Origin: Terriglobia bacterium
Lineage (GTDB): Bacteria > Acidobacteriota > Terriglobia > Bryobacterales > Bryobacteraceae
Direction: 5' to 3'
Assembly (NCBI GenBank): GCA_020073445.1
Contig: JAIQFE010000023.1
Coordinates: 1-64,000 of the forward strand
DNA length: 64,000 nt
This document shows, in pieces, positions 50,260 to 58,182 of the stretch (within the stretch, counting starts at the first letter, position 1; each line of letters begins with the position of its first letter). The notes under the pieces are model-generated. The model was not told the DNA's origin and searched no databases. It saw only the letters and a list, made by a program, of their open reading frames with translations. The position numbers were made by a program, and so were the translations under genes.

Positions 50260-51348
50260 ATGAAGTCGCCCTACCTCAGCGAGCTTCAGCCTAACCAAAC
50301 TGTTCAAGGCACGTTCCTGGTTTCGTACAAGGACGTGCGCCAGAAGAAGTCAGGCGATCCGTACCTTTCTCTCACTCTTACCGACCGCAGCGGCGAGCTG
50401 GACGCCAAGATGTGGGATAACGCCGCGGAAGTGCTCGATACTTTCCAGCGCGACGATTTCGTCCGCATCAAGGGCTTGCTGCAGATCTTCCAGAATCGGC
50501 CGCAGCTGACGCTGCACAAGATCCAGGCGGTTCCGGAATCGGAAATCGACCTGGCGGATTATCTGCCGGCCTCCAAACGCGACCGGGATGAAATGTTCCG
50601 CGAACTGCAGGGCTGGATCGCAGGCATGTCCGATCCGCATTTGAAGCGCCTGCTGGAGGTGATGTTCGCGGATGAGGAAATCGCGCTAGCCTACCGGACG
50701 GCTCCGGCCGCAAAGACAGTCCATCACAACTGGATCGGCGGCCTGATCGAACACGTGCTTTCGCTGTGCAACCTGGCGAAGATCAGCGCGGCGCATTATC
50801 CCCACATCGATTTCGATTTACTGCTCACGGGCGTGCTGCTGCACGACGTCGGCAAGATCCGCGAGCTGCACTACGCGCGCAGCTTCGGCTACACCACCGA
50901 AGGCCAGCTTCTGGGACACATCCAGATCGGGACGCAGATGGTCCTGGACAAGATGCGGCTCCTGCCGGACTTTCCGCCGCGGCTGAGGGAACTAGTGGTG
51001 CACATGATCCTCTCGCATCATGGCGAACTCGCGTTCGGCTCGCCCAAGATCCCGCTGTTCCCCGAGGCTCTGCTGCTGCACCTGCTCGACAACATGGATT
51101 CGAAGATGGAATGCATGCGGGCGCTGATCGATCGCGATCCGCAAATCACCGGCGAGTGGACCGGCTTCAATTCGGCGCTGGACCGCGCGGCGCTGAAGAA
51201 GAGCAGGTACCTGAATGGCGCCGTTGAGCCAGTAGTCGAAACGCCCGCCGCGAAGCCTGCTCCGGCTCGAGCGCCCGAGCCTGCGTCTGTGTTTGCCGAT
51301 AAGCTGCGCGGGGCACTTGGCAGCAACGTGACCGGCCACAATTCTTGA
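50260..51348 (+). CDS. YhaM-like 3'-5' exoribonuclease (OB + HD domain)
   Basis: A 362-residue protein. An N-terminal OB fold (GTFLVSYKDVRQKKSGDPYL; SLTLTDRSGELDAKMWDNAA) precedes an HD domain with HHNWIGGLIEHVLSLCNLAK, LLLTGVLLHDVGKIRELHYA and HMILSHHGELAFGSPKIPLF. This layout is that of YhaM, a Mn-dependent nuclease that trims RNA and single-stranded DNA. The linker and C-terminus (about 40 residues) are Ala/Pro-rich. It begins 6 bases after the chaperone gene and overlaps the BlaI gene. Confidence 0.87.
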   Translation: MKSPYLSELQPNQTVQGTFLVSYKDVRQKKSGDPYLSLTLTDRSGELDAKMWDNAAEVLDTFQRDDFVRIKGLLQIFQNRPQLTLHKIQAVPESEIDLADYLPASKRDRDEMFRELQGWIAGMSDPHLKRLLEVMFADEEIALAYRTAPAAKTVHHNWIGGLIEHVLSLCNLAKISAAHYPHIDFDLLLTGVLLHDVGKIRELHYARSFGYTTEGQLLGHIQIGTQMVLDKMRLLPDFPPRLRELVVHMILSHHGELAFGSPKIPLFPEALLLHLLDNMDSKMECMRALIDRDPQITGEWTGFNSALDRAALKKSRYLNGAVEPVVETPAAKPAPARAPEPASVFADKLRGALGSNVTGHNS

Positions 51349-51689
51349 AAAAGCCTGCCGCATCCAAGGGCCTTCCGCCCGCGCTCGAACTGTTGTGCCT
51401 GCGGGCCTTGTGGCAGCTCGGTGAAGGATCGGTGCACGACGTTCGAAAAGCAGTATCGAAGGAACGAATCCTCGCGTACACGACGGTCATGACGCTGCTC
51501 GACCGTCTGGAGAAGCGCGGCTGTGTCGCGCGCCGCAAACCGGGGCGTTCCTACATATACCGTCCCAAGGTCAGCCGCGATACGATGCGCGAACACGCGC
51601 TGAAGCAGCTTGTGGACGGGTTCTTTGACGGGTCGGCCGAGGCGCTGCTGCGTTACATGCGGGAGCCGCGCCCGGGAGTCGCGCGCTAA
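51345..51689 (+). CDS. BlaI/MecI-family repressor
   Basis: A 114-residue winged-helix repressor: LELLCLRALWQLGEGSVHDV, then the recognition segment ERILAYTTVMTLLDRLEKRG with CVARRKPGRSYIYRP, and a C-terminal dimer helix AEALLRYMR. Classical BlaI partners with a BlaR1 membrane peptidase; none is found in the window. TTG start overlapping the stop of the HD gene (TTGA). It may control the downstream small gene through the direct repeats at 51698-51737, or act elsewhere. Confidence 0.87.
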   Translation: MKKPAASKGLPPALELLCLRALWQLGEGSVHDVRKAVSKERILAYTTVMTLLDRLEKRGCVARRKPGRSYIYRPKVSRDTMREHALKQLVDGFFDGSAEALLRYMREPRPGVAR

Positions 51690-51697
51690 GATCTAAA

Positions 51698-51737
51698 GTA
51701 ACCTCGTAACGTAGTCTCGTAACATCAGTTTCGTAAC
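51698..51737. repeat. Four direct GTAAC repeats
   Basis: GTAAC occurs four times at 51698, 51706, 51719 and 51733, three of them within TCGTAAC, in the 53-base gap between the BlaI-type gene and a 46-residue membrane protein gene. Spacings of 8, 13 and 14 bases are near helical periodicity for the last pairs. This could be a binding array for a regulator; the BlaI palindrome TACA-TGTA is not present. It is an observation without functional proof. Confidence 0.4.
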
Positions 51738-51742
51738 GATAG

Positions 51743-51883
51743 ATGGCAAAATTTAAACCAGCAGGATCGAAGAAGAAGAAAGCCGACTCCAAGCGAGGCC
51801 TGCTTCCTTGCGCGGTCGTCATCGCGATAGGGTTCGGCCTTATTTTCTGGCTTCTTTATCTGGTCATGCGGTCCGGCAGCTGA
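51743..51883 (+). CDS. 46-residue single-pass membrane protein
   Basis: A short gene not covered by longer reading frames: ATG at 51743, TGA at 51881-51883. The product is a basic N-terminus ([20 protein letters not shown]) followed by one transmembrane helix ([20 protein letters not shown]) and a short tail VMRSGS. The positive-inside rule gives a cytoplasmic N-terminus. Located between blaI and rph, 13 bases before the latter. It may be a small regulatory or stress membrane protein. Confidence 0.6.
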   Translation: MAKFKPAGSKKKKADSKRGLLPCAVVIAIGFGLIFWLLYLVMRSGS

Positions 51884-51896
51884 ACGTAAAGGACGA

Positions 51897-52610
51897 ATGC
51901 GAATCGATCAAAGACAACCCAGCCAAATGCGGGCGGTGAAAGTCACCACCGAGTATCTGATGACCGCCGAAGGCTCGGCGCTGATTGAAGTCGGCAACAC
52001 GCGCGTGCTGTGCGCCGCGTCGGTGGAAGAGTCCGTGCCGCCCTTCCTGCGTGGATCCGGGAAAGGTTGGGTGACGGCCGAGTACTCCATGCTGCCGCGG
52101 GCCACGTCGACGCGCACGGCTCGTGAAGTGTCGAAAGGCCGGGCTTCTGGACGGACTATGGAGATCCAGAGGCTGATCGGGCGGTCGCTACGCTCGGTAA
52201 TCGATATGGACGCGCTCGGCGAGCGTAGCGTGATTCTCGATTGCGACGTGCTGCAGGCCGATGGCGGAACCCGCACGGCCGCAATTACGGGAGCGTACAT
52301 CGCGCTCTCGGCAGCGCTGCGCCAACTGGTGAAATTCGGCGCCCTCAAGAAGTCCCCGATTCGCGATTTCGTGGCCGCCACGAGCGTGGGCATCATCGGA
52401 GGCACGCCGTTGCTCGATCTCTGTTATTCCGAAGATTCGTCGGCTGAGGTTGACATGAACGTGGTCATGACGGGCGCGGGAAAATTCGTCGAAGTGCAGG
52501 CCACTGCCGAGAAGACCGCGTTCGACGACGCCCAGCTGGCCCAGCTACTGGCTTTGGCGCGGCAAGGGATCGGCGAGCTGGTGGCGATCCAGAAACAGTT
52601 TGAGGTCTAG
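51897..52610 (+). CDS. rph: Ribonuclease PH
   Basis: A 237-residue phosphorolytic 3' exoribonuclease: [40 protein letters not shown], the phosphate-binding segment [20 protein letters not shown] and [20 protein letters not shown]. It trims tRNA 3' ends. An AAAGGA site is present upstream. It is coupled with rdgB by TAGTG, a frequent pairing in bacteria. Confidence 0.96.
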   Translation: MRIDQRQPSQMRAVKVTTEYLMTAEGSALIEVGNTRVLCAASVEESVPPFLRGSGKGWVTAEYSMLPRATSTRTAREVSKGRASGRTMEIQRLIGRSLRSVIDMDALGERSVILDCDVLQADGGTRTAAITGAYIALSAALRQLVKFGALKKSPIRDFVAATSVGIIGGTPLLDLCYSEDSSAEVDMNVVMTGAGKFVEVQATAEKTAFDDAQLAQLLALARQGIGELVAIQKQFEV

Positions 52611-53218
52611 TGACGGTTTACTGCGCGACTTCGAATAAAGGGAAACTGCGGGAGTTTCAGTTGGCCGCTCCCGATTTTGATGTGCAGCAACTTCCCCGCC
52701 CCGTACCGGCTCCGGATGAGACCGGCGCGACGTTCGAAGAAAACGCGATCGGCAAGGCGGAATACTACGGCGGTTTCATCGATGGATACCTGTTCGCCGA
52801 TGACTCCGGGCTGGAAGTGGATGCCCTTGGAGGCGCGCCCGGCGTGCATTCGGCACGCTACGCAGGTCCCGAAGCTACCGACGCCGACAACAACGTGCTC
52901 TTGTTGCAGCGACTACATGGCGTCGCTAACCGGACGGCGCGATTCGTCTGCACGATCGCCCTGGTGAAGGACGGCAAACTGGTCCGAACTTTTCGAGGGA
53001 CGGTTGAGGGCCGGATCTTGGACGCTCCGCGCGGCTCAGGCGGATTCGGATACGATCCTCTGTTTTACTACGAGCGTTTCGGCCGCACCTTCGGGGAGGC
53101 GCCCATCGGCGACAAGATGCTGGTGAGCCATCGCGCGCAGGCGCTGGAGGCTATGTTTACTTTCCTCCGAGGTAACGCTGCCAGCGCAGGAACCCAATCA
53201 TCGTCTTCGCATCGATGA
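52610..53218 (+). CDS. rdgB: XTP/dITP diphosphatase (RdgB/HAM1)
   Basis: A 202-residue house-cleaning pyrophosphatase: the start CATSNKGKLREFQLAA, the catalytic ADDSGLEVDALGGAPGVHSA with RYAG, and GGFGYDPLFYYERFGRTFGE followed by SHRAQALEAM. The GTG start overlaps the rph stop. The last 20 residues (FLRGNAASAGTQSSSSHR) are encoded in the 62 bases shared with the convergent NUDIX gene. Confidence 0.95.
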   Translation: MTVYCATSNKGKLREFQLAAPDFDVQQLPRPVPAPDETGATFEENAIGKAEYYGGFIDGYLFADDSGLEVDALGGAPGVHSARYAGPEATDADNNVLLLQRLHGVANRTARFVCTIALVKDGKLVRTFRGTVEGRILDAPRGSGGFGYDPLFYYERFGRTFGEAPIGDKMLVSHRAQALEAMFTFLRGNAASAGTQSSSSHR

Positions 53219-53684
53219 TCTTGCCCGACTGAATCAGCTTGTCGATTTCGCGAGCCGTGTACCACTTGGTCTCGATGCGTTCGTCTTCCATGGGCGTCGC
53301 TTCACCGTGGGTCAGATCGCGCGCCGTATAGATGGTCATTTTCTCCGCCAGAAAACCGGGGCTGGGGAAGAACTCGGCGAGCTTGGCCCACTTTTTCGCG
53401 CGCAGGCCGGCTTCTTCCACCAGTTCCCGCTTAGCGGCCTGAAGCGGCGTCTCGCCTTCATCGACGCGGCCTGCGGGCAGCTCCCACATGTAGCGGCGAG
53501 CCGGGAGACGATATTGCTTGACGAGAAGCACGCGGCGGCGATCGTCGATCGGCATCATGACAGCCGAGCCTCCGTGCTGGACGATCGCACGCTTGATCTC
53601 GAAGCCGTCCGGATCGAGTGCGCGATCCGAAGTCACGTGAAAAATGGGTGTACGTATGAGTTGGGTAGAAGAAATCAGTTTCAT
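53157..53684 (-). CDS. NUDIX hydrolase, ADP-ribose pyrophosphatase type
   Basis: A 175-residue NUDIX protein with the box GxxxxxExxxxxAxRELxEExG in GRVDEGETPLQAAKRELVEE plus AGL. Other marks are LVKQYRLPARRYMWELPAG and a late EDERIETKWYTAREIDKLI. It hydrolyses nucleotide-sugar or ADP-ribose-type diphosphates. It is convergent with rdgB and overlaps it by 62 bases, unusually long for two conserved housekeeping genes. Confidence 0.9.
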   Translation of the reverse strand: MKLISSTQLIRTPIFHVTSDRALDPDGFEIKRAIVQHGGSAVMMPIDDRRRVLLVKQYRLPARRYMWELPAGRVDEGETPLQAAKRELVEEAGLRAKKWAKLAEFFPSPGFLAEKMTIYTARDLTHGEATPMEDERIETKWYTAREIDKLIQSGKIIDAKTMIGFLRWQRYLGGK

Positions 53685-53713
53685 AGAGATGTTTGTATAG
53701 GCTGAATGCCTGG

Positions 53714-53803
53714 AAAAAGGGGACAGACTACTCTGTCCACTCCCAGGCTCGCGCCCGGAATCACAAGATTACGGGAGGGGACAGAGTAGTCTGTCCCCTT
53801 TTT
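53714..53803. repeat. GGGGACAG palindromic repeat, copy B
   Basis: A 90-base element upstream of the NUDIX gene and downstream of polX. The two ends form an almost perfect inverted repeat of about 31 bases: AAAAAGGGGACAGACTACTC on the left pairs with GAGTAGTCTGTCCCCTTTTT on the right, with one mismatch in the inner part (CCACTCCC versus GGGAGGGG). It is inverted relative to copies A and C. The long stem ending in T5 on both strands could terminate transcription from both sides. Confidence 0.8.
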
Positions 53804-53820
53804 CGTAGAGGAGATAGTTT

Positions 53821-55548
53821 TCACTTGGGTTTTATCGCCTGCGCGAACTGCGTCAAGGGCAGAGTATTCAGAATATCGCCAGCCTCGAGCCATCCGCGCC
53901 GCGCCATGAGGACGCCGTAACGCATATTGGCAAGATGCTTGGGATGATGCGCGTCGGTGGAGATGACGAACTTCGCCCCATGCGCTTTCGCCGCCCGTAC
54001 GAGCGACGCCGTCAGATCCAGGCGCTCGGGGCTGGCGTTGATTTCGAGATAGACGTTGCGGCGCGCCGCGGCCGCCGCCACGGCATCGAAATCGAACGGG
54101 TAGGGATCGCGATTCAGAAGAATGCGCCCCGTGGGATGCCCCAAGGCACGCAAATGCGGGCATTCGAGCGCGCGCAACAGGCGGTCGGTCATTTCCGCGG
54201 CTTCCAGGTTCATGTAGCTGTGGACGCTACCGATAACGAAATCCAGCTCGCCCAGGGCGCTATCTTCCAGGTCCATGGTGCCGTCGCGGCGTATGTCGCA
54301 TTCGAGGCCCGAGAACACGCGAATACCGAGCCCCTTCTGATCCATCTCCCGAACCTGGTGGGCGAAGGCCACCGCTCGTTTTTCGTCGAGACCGTTGGCC
54401 ATCGCCAGAGCCTTGGAGTGGTCGGTGATCGCGATGTACTCGTAGCCGCGTTCCCGTGCCGCCTCGGCCATCTCTTCAAGCGTCGCGCGGCCGTCGGTCT
54501 CGGTGGTATGCATGTGGACATCGCCGCGGATGTCGCCGAGCTCGACCAGCTTCGGCAGCTTGCCTGCTTCGGCCGCTTCGATCTCGCCCTGATTCTCGCG
54601 GAGCTCCGGCGGGATCCACGGCAGTCCCAGCGCTGCGTAGATCTGCTCCTCGGTCTCGCGAGCCACGATTTCCTTGGTATCGACACGGGACAAGCTGTAC
54701 TCGCTGAGCGTCATGCCCATCTTCTGGGCGCGGGCTCGCAGCGGGATGCTGTGCTCCTTGCTCCCGGTGAAGTATTGCAGCGCGGCGCCGTAGCTTTCCT
54801 TGGGCAGCGTTCGCAGGTCCACCTGCAGGCCTTCCAGTCCAAACTTGACGCTGGCCTTGTTCGCACCCTTCGCGAGAACCTCGTGGACTTTCGGATGCTT
54901 GGTGAATGGTTCCAGGGCCGCTTCGGCGTTCGGACCCGTGGCCAAAAGATCAAGATCCCCAACTGTTTCCTTACCGCGGCGAAGGCTGCCTGCGGGGGTC
55001 ACCGTCTCGACGCCGGGAATTGCCTTCAGGAACGCGACCAGTTCGTCGGCCACACCGTAGGCGAAGCTCAGCAGGAATCGTCCCGCGCGCTGCCGGTAGG
55101 CCGCGATCGACCGCAGCACCTTCTCTTCGAGCTTGGCGCCCATGCGGGGTAGTTCCTGAAGCTTATGCTCCTGGCAGATCTTCTCCAGCCCGTCGATGGT
55201 CGAAACCCGGTAGTGCTCGAACAGAGTCCGGATGCCCTTGGGTCCCAATCCTTGGATCTTCAGTAATTCCAGGGCGGTAGGTGGATATACCTCAAGCATT
55301 TGATCGCGACGGTCGAAGCTGCCGCGCTGCTCGATTTCCTCCAGCGCCGACGCGATTCCCTTGCCGATTCCTGGGATATCGGTGACTTTCTTCCCGGGAT
55401 CCTTGAGGATTGCCGAGATAGCTTCCGGATAACCCTCGATAGCCGACGCGGCGTTGCGGTAGCTGCGGATGCGGAACCCGTCCTCGCCGGCGATTTCCAT
55501 CAGGTCGGCGGTTTCCCACAGCATGCGGGCGATTTCACGGTTTTCCAT
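53821..55548 (-). CDS. polX: DNA polymerase X with PHP domain
   Basis: From the ATG at 55548 (overlapping the CDF gene stop, TGATG) the product is 575 residues. The N-terminal HhH/8-kDa part contains [20 protein letters not shown] and [20 protein letters not shown]. The palm holds [20 protein letters not shown] with the catalytic Asp pair. The C-terminal PHP domain has [30 protein letters not shown] and [12 protein letters not shown] with metal ligands. Bacterial PolX repairs gaps and has a PHP-encoded 3'-5' exonuclease. Length is normal. Confidence 0.95.
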   Translation of the reverse strand: MENREIARMLWETADLMEIAGEDGFRIRSYRNAASAIEGYPEAISAILKDPGKKVTDIPGIGKGIASALEEIEQRGSFDRRDQMLEVYPPTALELLKIQGLGPKGIRTLFEHYRVSTIDGLEKICQEHKLQELPRMGAKLEEKVLRSIAAYRQRAGRFLLSFAYGVADELVAFLKAIPGVETVTPAGSLRRGKETVGDLDLLATGPNAEAALEPFTKHPKVHEVLAKGANKASVKFGLEGLQVDLRTLPKESYGAALQYFTGSKEHSIPLRARAQKMGMTLSEYSLSRVDTKEIVARETEEQIYAALGLPWIPPELRENQGEIEAAEAGKLPKLVELGDIRGDVHMHTTETDGRATLEEMAEAARERGYEYIAITDHSKALAMANGLDEKRAVAFAHQVREMDQKGLGIRVFSGLECDIRRDGTMDLEDSALGELDFVIGSVHSYMNLEAAEMTDRLLRALECPHLRALGHPTGRILLNRDPYPFDFDAVAAAAARRNVYLEINASPERLDLTASLVRAAKAHGAKFVISTDAHHPKHLANMRYGVLMARRGWLEAGDILNTLPLTQFAQAIKPK

Positions 55549-56441
55549 CAGGATTTGGTGGCTGGCTCGGGCGTGGATTTCAGATGCGGTTCCACATGAA
55601 CCAGAACGTCTGCTACCCAGTCCAGGCGATTCTTCAAGTGACGCTTCACCGCCCGGGCGATCTCGTGCGATTCCATGACGGTGAGTTTGGGATCCACTTC
55701 CAGGTGCAGATCGACATGGTAGCGCAGGCCGGTCTTGCGGGCAAAACATTTGTCGATTCCCAGCGCTCCGGGCACTCTAAGCGCTTCGACACGCAGGATT
55801 TCCATCTGCACAGGCTCGGGCATGGTGTCCATAAGCTGCAGCGCGGTCTCGCGCACCACCCGGAAGCCCATGAAGATGACGATCAGGCCGATCAGGAATC
55901 CGCCGTAGCGGTCGGCGTCGTGCAGATGATCGGGAAAGAACACGGCAAGCAGCACCGAGATCAGGGCTACGGAGCCGGAGAGGATGTCGACCGAGTCGTT
56001 CCAGGCGTCCGCGGTCAGCGCGGCGCTGCGGGCTGCCCGGCCTGCCCGCATCTTCACGACGGCCATGACGGCCTTGGTGACGATCGACAAGGCCAGAGGC
56101 CAAACGGCAAACAAGGCGGGCGCCTGTTGGCGCGTTTGTAGAGAATGGGCGCATATCGCTGCGCCGGCGGCCGCCAGCAACACGCCCACGGCTAACGCGA
56201 TCAGCGTTTCAAAGCGTCCATGGCCGTAGGGATGATCATCATCGGGCGGCTTGGCGGCGATCCGCAGTCCCAGATAGACCAGGCCGGAGGAGATCACGTC
56301 GGCGGCCGATTCCAGGCCATCCGAGACAGTCGCCACGGAGTGCGCAGCCAGGCCGACGCCGGTCTTGAGCGACGCAAGCACAGCGCTCGCCGCGATTCCG
56401 GCCAGGGCTACGCGGGCTGCCGTGCGCTCGACTGAGGGCAT
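55548..56441 (-). CDS. Cation diffusion facilitator transporter
   Basis: A 297-residue CDF transporter with six transmembrane segments. The metal site in TM2 is HSVATVSDGLESAAD, HPYGHGRFETLIALAVG lies in the second loop, and TADAWNDSVDILSGSVALIS in TM5 holds the second HxxxD-type pair in the form A-x-x-x-D. The C-terminal cytoplasmic domain (LRYHVDLHLEVDPKLTVMES) is the usual ferredoxin-like dimer. It exports Zn, Co, Fe or Mn. It is coupled with polX. In the TM5 site an Ala-Trp-Asn replaces the usual His, which points to a Mn/Fe type rather than Zn. Confidence 0.87.
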   Translation of the reverse strand: MPSVERTAARVALAGIAASAVLASLKTGVGLAAHSVATVSDGLESAADVISSGLVYLGLRIAAKPPDDDHPYGHGRFETLIALAVGVLLAAAGAAICAHSLQTRQQAPALFAVWPLALSIVTKAVMAVVKMRAGRAARSAALTADAWNDSVDILSGSVALISVLLAVFFPDHLHDADRYGGFLIGLIVIFMGFRVVRETALQLMDTMPEPVQMEILRVEALRVPGALGIDKCFARKTGLRYHVDLHLEVDPKLTVMESHEIARAVKRHLKNRLDWVADVLVHVEPHLKSTPEPATKS

Positions 56442-56491
56442 ACGCTTCGAGGTTACCGCGACACTTGAGCTTACGGCTACAATCGAGGCTG

Positions 56492-57574
56492 ATGCGCGAA
56501 CCGCTCACCGCGCTCCCATCCGATCTCGACTCAATTCCTGACCGCCCAGCTGTTTTCCTGCTATGGGCTGGCCAAGGCGCGCCCTATTTGGCTCGGACTG
56601 CCCTGCTCCGCCGCCGCTTGAAGCGCCTGATCTCGAATCGCGAGCGGCTTTCCAGCGTGTTGAACCTGAGCGGCGTGGCCGAGCGTATCGAATACTGGCT
56701 GACGGGATCGAAGCTCGAGTCGGCACTGATTCATCTCGAACTCGCCAAGCGGTATTTTCCGGACGACGTGGCGCGCATCACGCGGCTGAAGCCGCCGGTG
56801 TTTCTGCGGTTGACTGTCGACAACGTGTTTCCGCGAACCATGCTCACCACCAGGCTCGGCCGGGGGCTGTATTACGGACCCTTTGCCAGTCGTGTAGCAG
56901 CCGAGAGGTTTCAGAACGAAATGCTGGACCTGTTCCAACTGCGGCGCTGCGAGGAAAACCTTGCGCCCTCGCCCGATCATCCGGGCTGCATCTATGGCGA
57001 GATGAACAAGTGTCTGCGGCCCTGCCAGCAGGTGGTGTCGGTCGAAGAGTATCGCGGAGAGGCCGCACGCGTCGAACAGTTTCTGCGAACGGACGGCGGC
57101 TCGCTACGCGAATCGGCCGAGACGGCTCGCGATCAGGCCAGTGCATCCATGGATTTCGAGGAAGCCGAGCGCATGCATCAACGGCTCGCGCGCATCGCGG
57201 AGGTACGCGCCAGTGCCGGCGATCTGGCTCGTGTACTGGATCGTCTGGCGGGTGTCGCGGTGGTGCCGTCGGCTAAGCCGGAGAGCGTCGATCTCGTATT
57301 TCTGGCCGGAGGACGGTGGCTGGAGCCGCGGGCCTTTTCTTTTTCGGAAGACGCTACATTTTTGGAGAACGCTTCGATGGATCGGCGCTTGCGCGAGCTG
57401 TGTGCTGGGATTTCGCCCGGGGCGTCTCCGGACCTTGATCATCTGGCGATTCTGGTGCGCTGGCAAGGATCGAGCTGGCGCGACGGCGAGTGGATCGGCT
57501 TCGATTCGTTCGAGAAGATTCCGTACCGCAAGATCGTGAACGCGGTGGCGCGGGTTGCGGCCAAATCGAGTTAG
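56492..57574 (+). CDS. UvrC N-half homologue with degenerate GIY-YIG site
   Basis: A 360-residue protein from the ATG at 56492 (GAGG upstream). It corresponds to the N-terminal half of UvrC: a GIY-YIG domain, the UvrC-specific region (YYGPFASRVAAERFQNEMLD; CIYGEMNKCLRPCQ) and the UVR motif for UvrB contact (AETARDQASASMDFEEAERM, HQRLARIAEV). The RNase H-like and HhH parts that cut on the 5' side are missing. In the first motif GVY becomes AVF and YVGKA becomes YLART; the Arg and the Glu (KLESALIHLE) are kept. It could be an inactive UvrB/UvrA regulator or a Cho-like variant. Confidence 0.75.
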   Translation: MREPLTALPSDLDSIPDRPAVFLLWAGQGAPYLARTALLRRRLKRLISNRERLSSVLNLSGVAERIEYWLTGSKLESALIHLELAKRYFPDDVARITRLKPPVFLRLTVDNVFPRTMLTTRLGRGLYYGPFASRVAAERFQNEMLDLFQLRRCEENLAPSPDHPGCIYGEMNKCLRPCQQVVSVEEYRGEAARVEQFLRTDGGSLRESAETARDQASASMDFEEAERMHQRLARIAEVRASAGDLARVLDRLAGVAVVPSAKPESVDLVFLAGGRWLEPRAFSFSEDATFLENASMDRRLRELCAGISPGASPDLDHLAILVRWQGSSWRDGEWIGFDSFEKIPYRKIVNAVARVAAKSS

Positions 57575-57583
57575 CGGTTAGAG

Positions 57584-57669
57584 GGGGACAGGCTACTCTG
57601 TCCCCTCCCGTAAAACTTAGGGCTCGCGCAGGAGCCTGGGAGTGGACAGAACTGCCTGTCCCCTGTTTT
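57584..57669. repeat. GGGGACAG palindromic repeat, copy C
   Basis: An 86-base element between the convergent UvrC-like gene and a secreted protein gene. It has the same ends as copy A: GGGGACAGGCTACTCTG then TCCCC on the left, GGACAGAACTGCCTGTCC then CCTGTTTT on the right. The inner part CTCCCGTAAAACTTAGGGCT with CGCGCAGGAGCCTGGGAGT matches the reverse complement of copy B. It may form a terminator for both genes. Confidence 0.78.
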
Positions 57670-57693
57670 CCGGACGGTGGCGTGGCGAAGCAG

Positions 57694-58143
57694 CTAGTGC
57701 GTTTCGCAACCAGCGTTCTTGAAATTGATGGTTATCGTGCCGTTCTCGGGCTCGGCGTCGTTCTGGACTTCGCTGACAGTGACATTCTCGTATTCGGTAG
57801 TCCTCATAGAAACCAAGCCGCTCTGAAACTGCATTGTTTGGCCTCCTTTGCCACGCTCGGAGGCAGGCACCAAGTCCGCCAGAAAATCGTACATTCGCTG
57901 CTTCAGATCTGTACCATTCGAGATTTTCCCTTCGACTCTAGGCATCATCGCGGGAACTTTCAATTTGCACACCAGGGTAGTGCCTGTTCCGTAGTCGACG
58001 ATCACATCGAATCCAGTGGGCATACGGAAGGTTTCCTGATGCAACGGCTGGCCGAGTTTGGCGCGCAGCGTCGAGGAATCAAGTTGCGCGAAGGCGGGCA
58101 GACAGCAAATGCCGAATAATGCGAGACGTAGTTTGGACCGCAT
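57694..58143 (-). CDS. Secreted hypothetical protein
   Basis: A 149-residue protein from the ATG at 58143, with signal peptide (LRLALFGICCLPAFAQ) and a beta-rich body: DSSTLRAKLGQPLHQETFRM, FDVIVDYGTGTTLVCKLKVP and ENGTITINFKNAGCETH. Two cysteines (LVCKL and AGCETH) may form a disulfide. It resembles other small acidobacterial secreted proteins without known function. Confidence 0.55.
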   Translation of the reverse strand: MRSKLRLALFGICCLPAFAQLDSSTLRAKLGQPLHQETFRMPTGFDVIVDYGTGTTLVCKLKVPAMMPRVEGKISNGTDLKQRMYDFLADLVPASERGKGGQTMQFQSGLVSMRTTEYENVTVSEVQNDAEPENGTITINFKNAGCETH

Positions 58144-58182
58144 GACCCCAAGCATACTCCTGGACGGTACACTGAAGCCATT

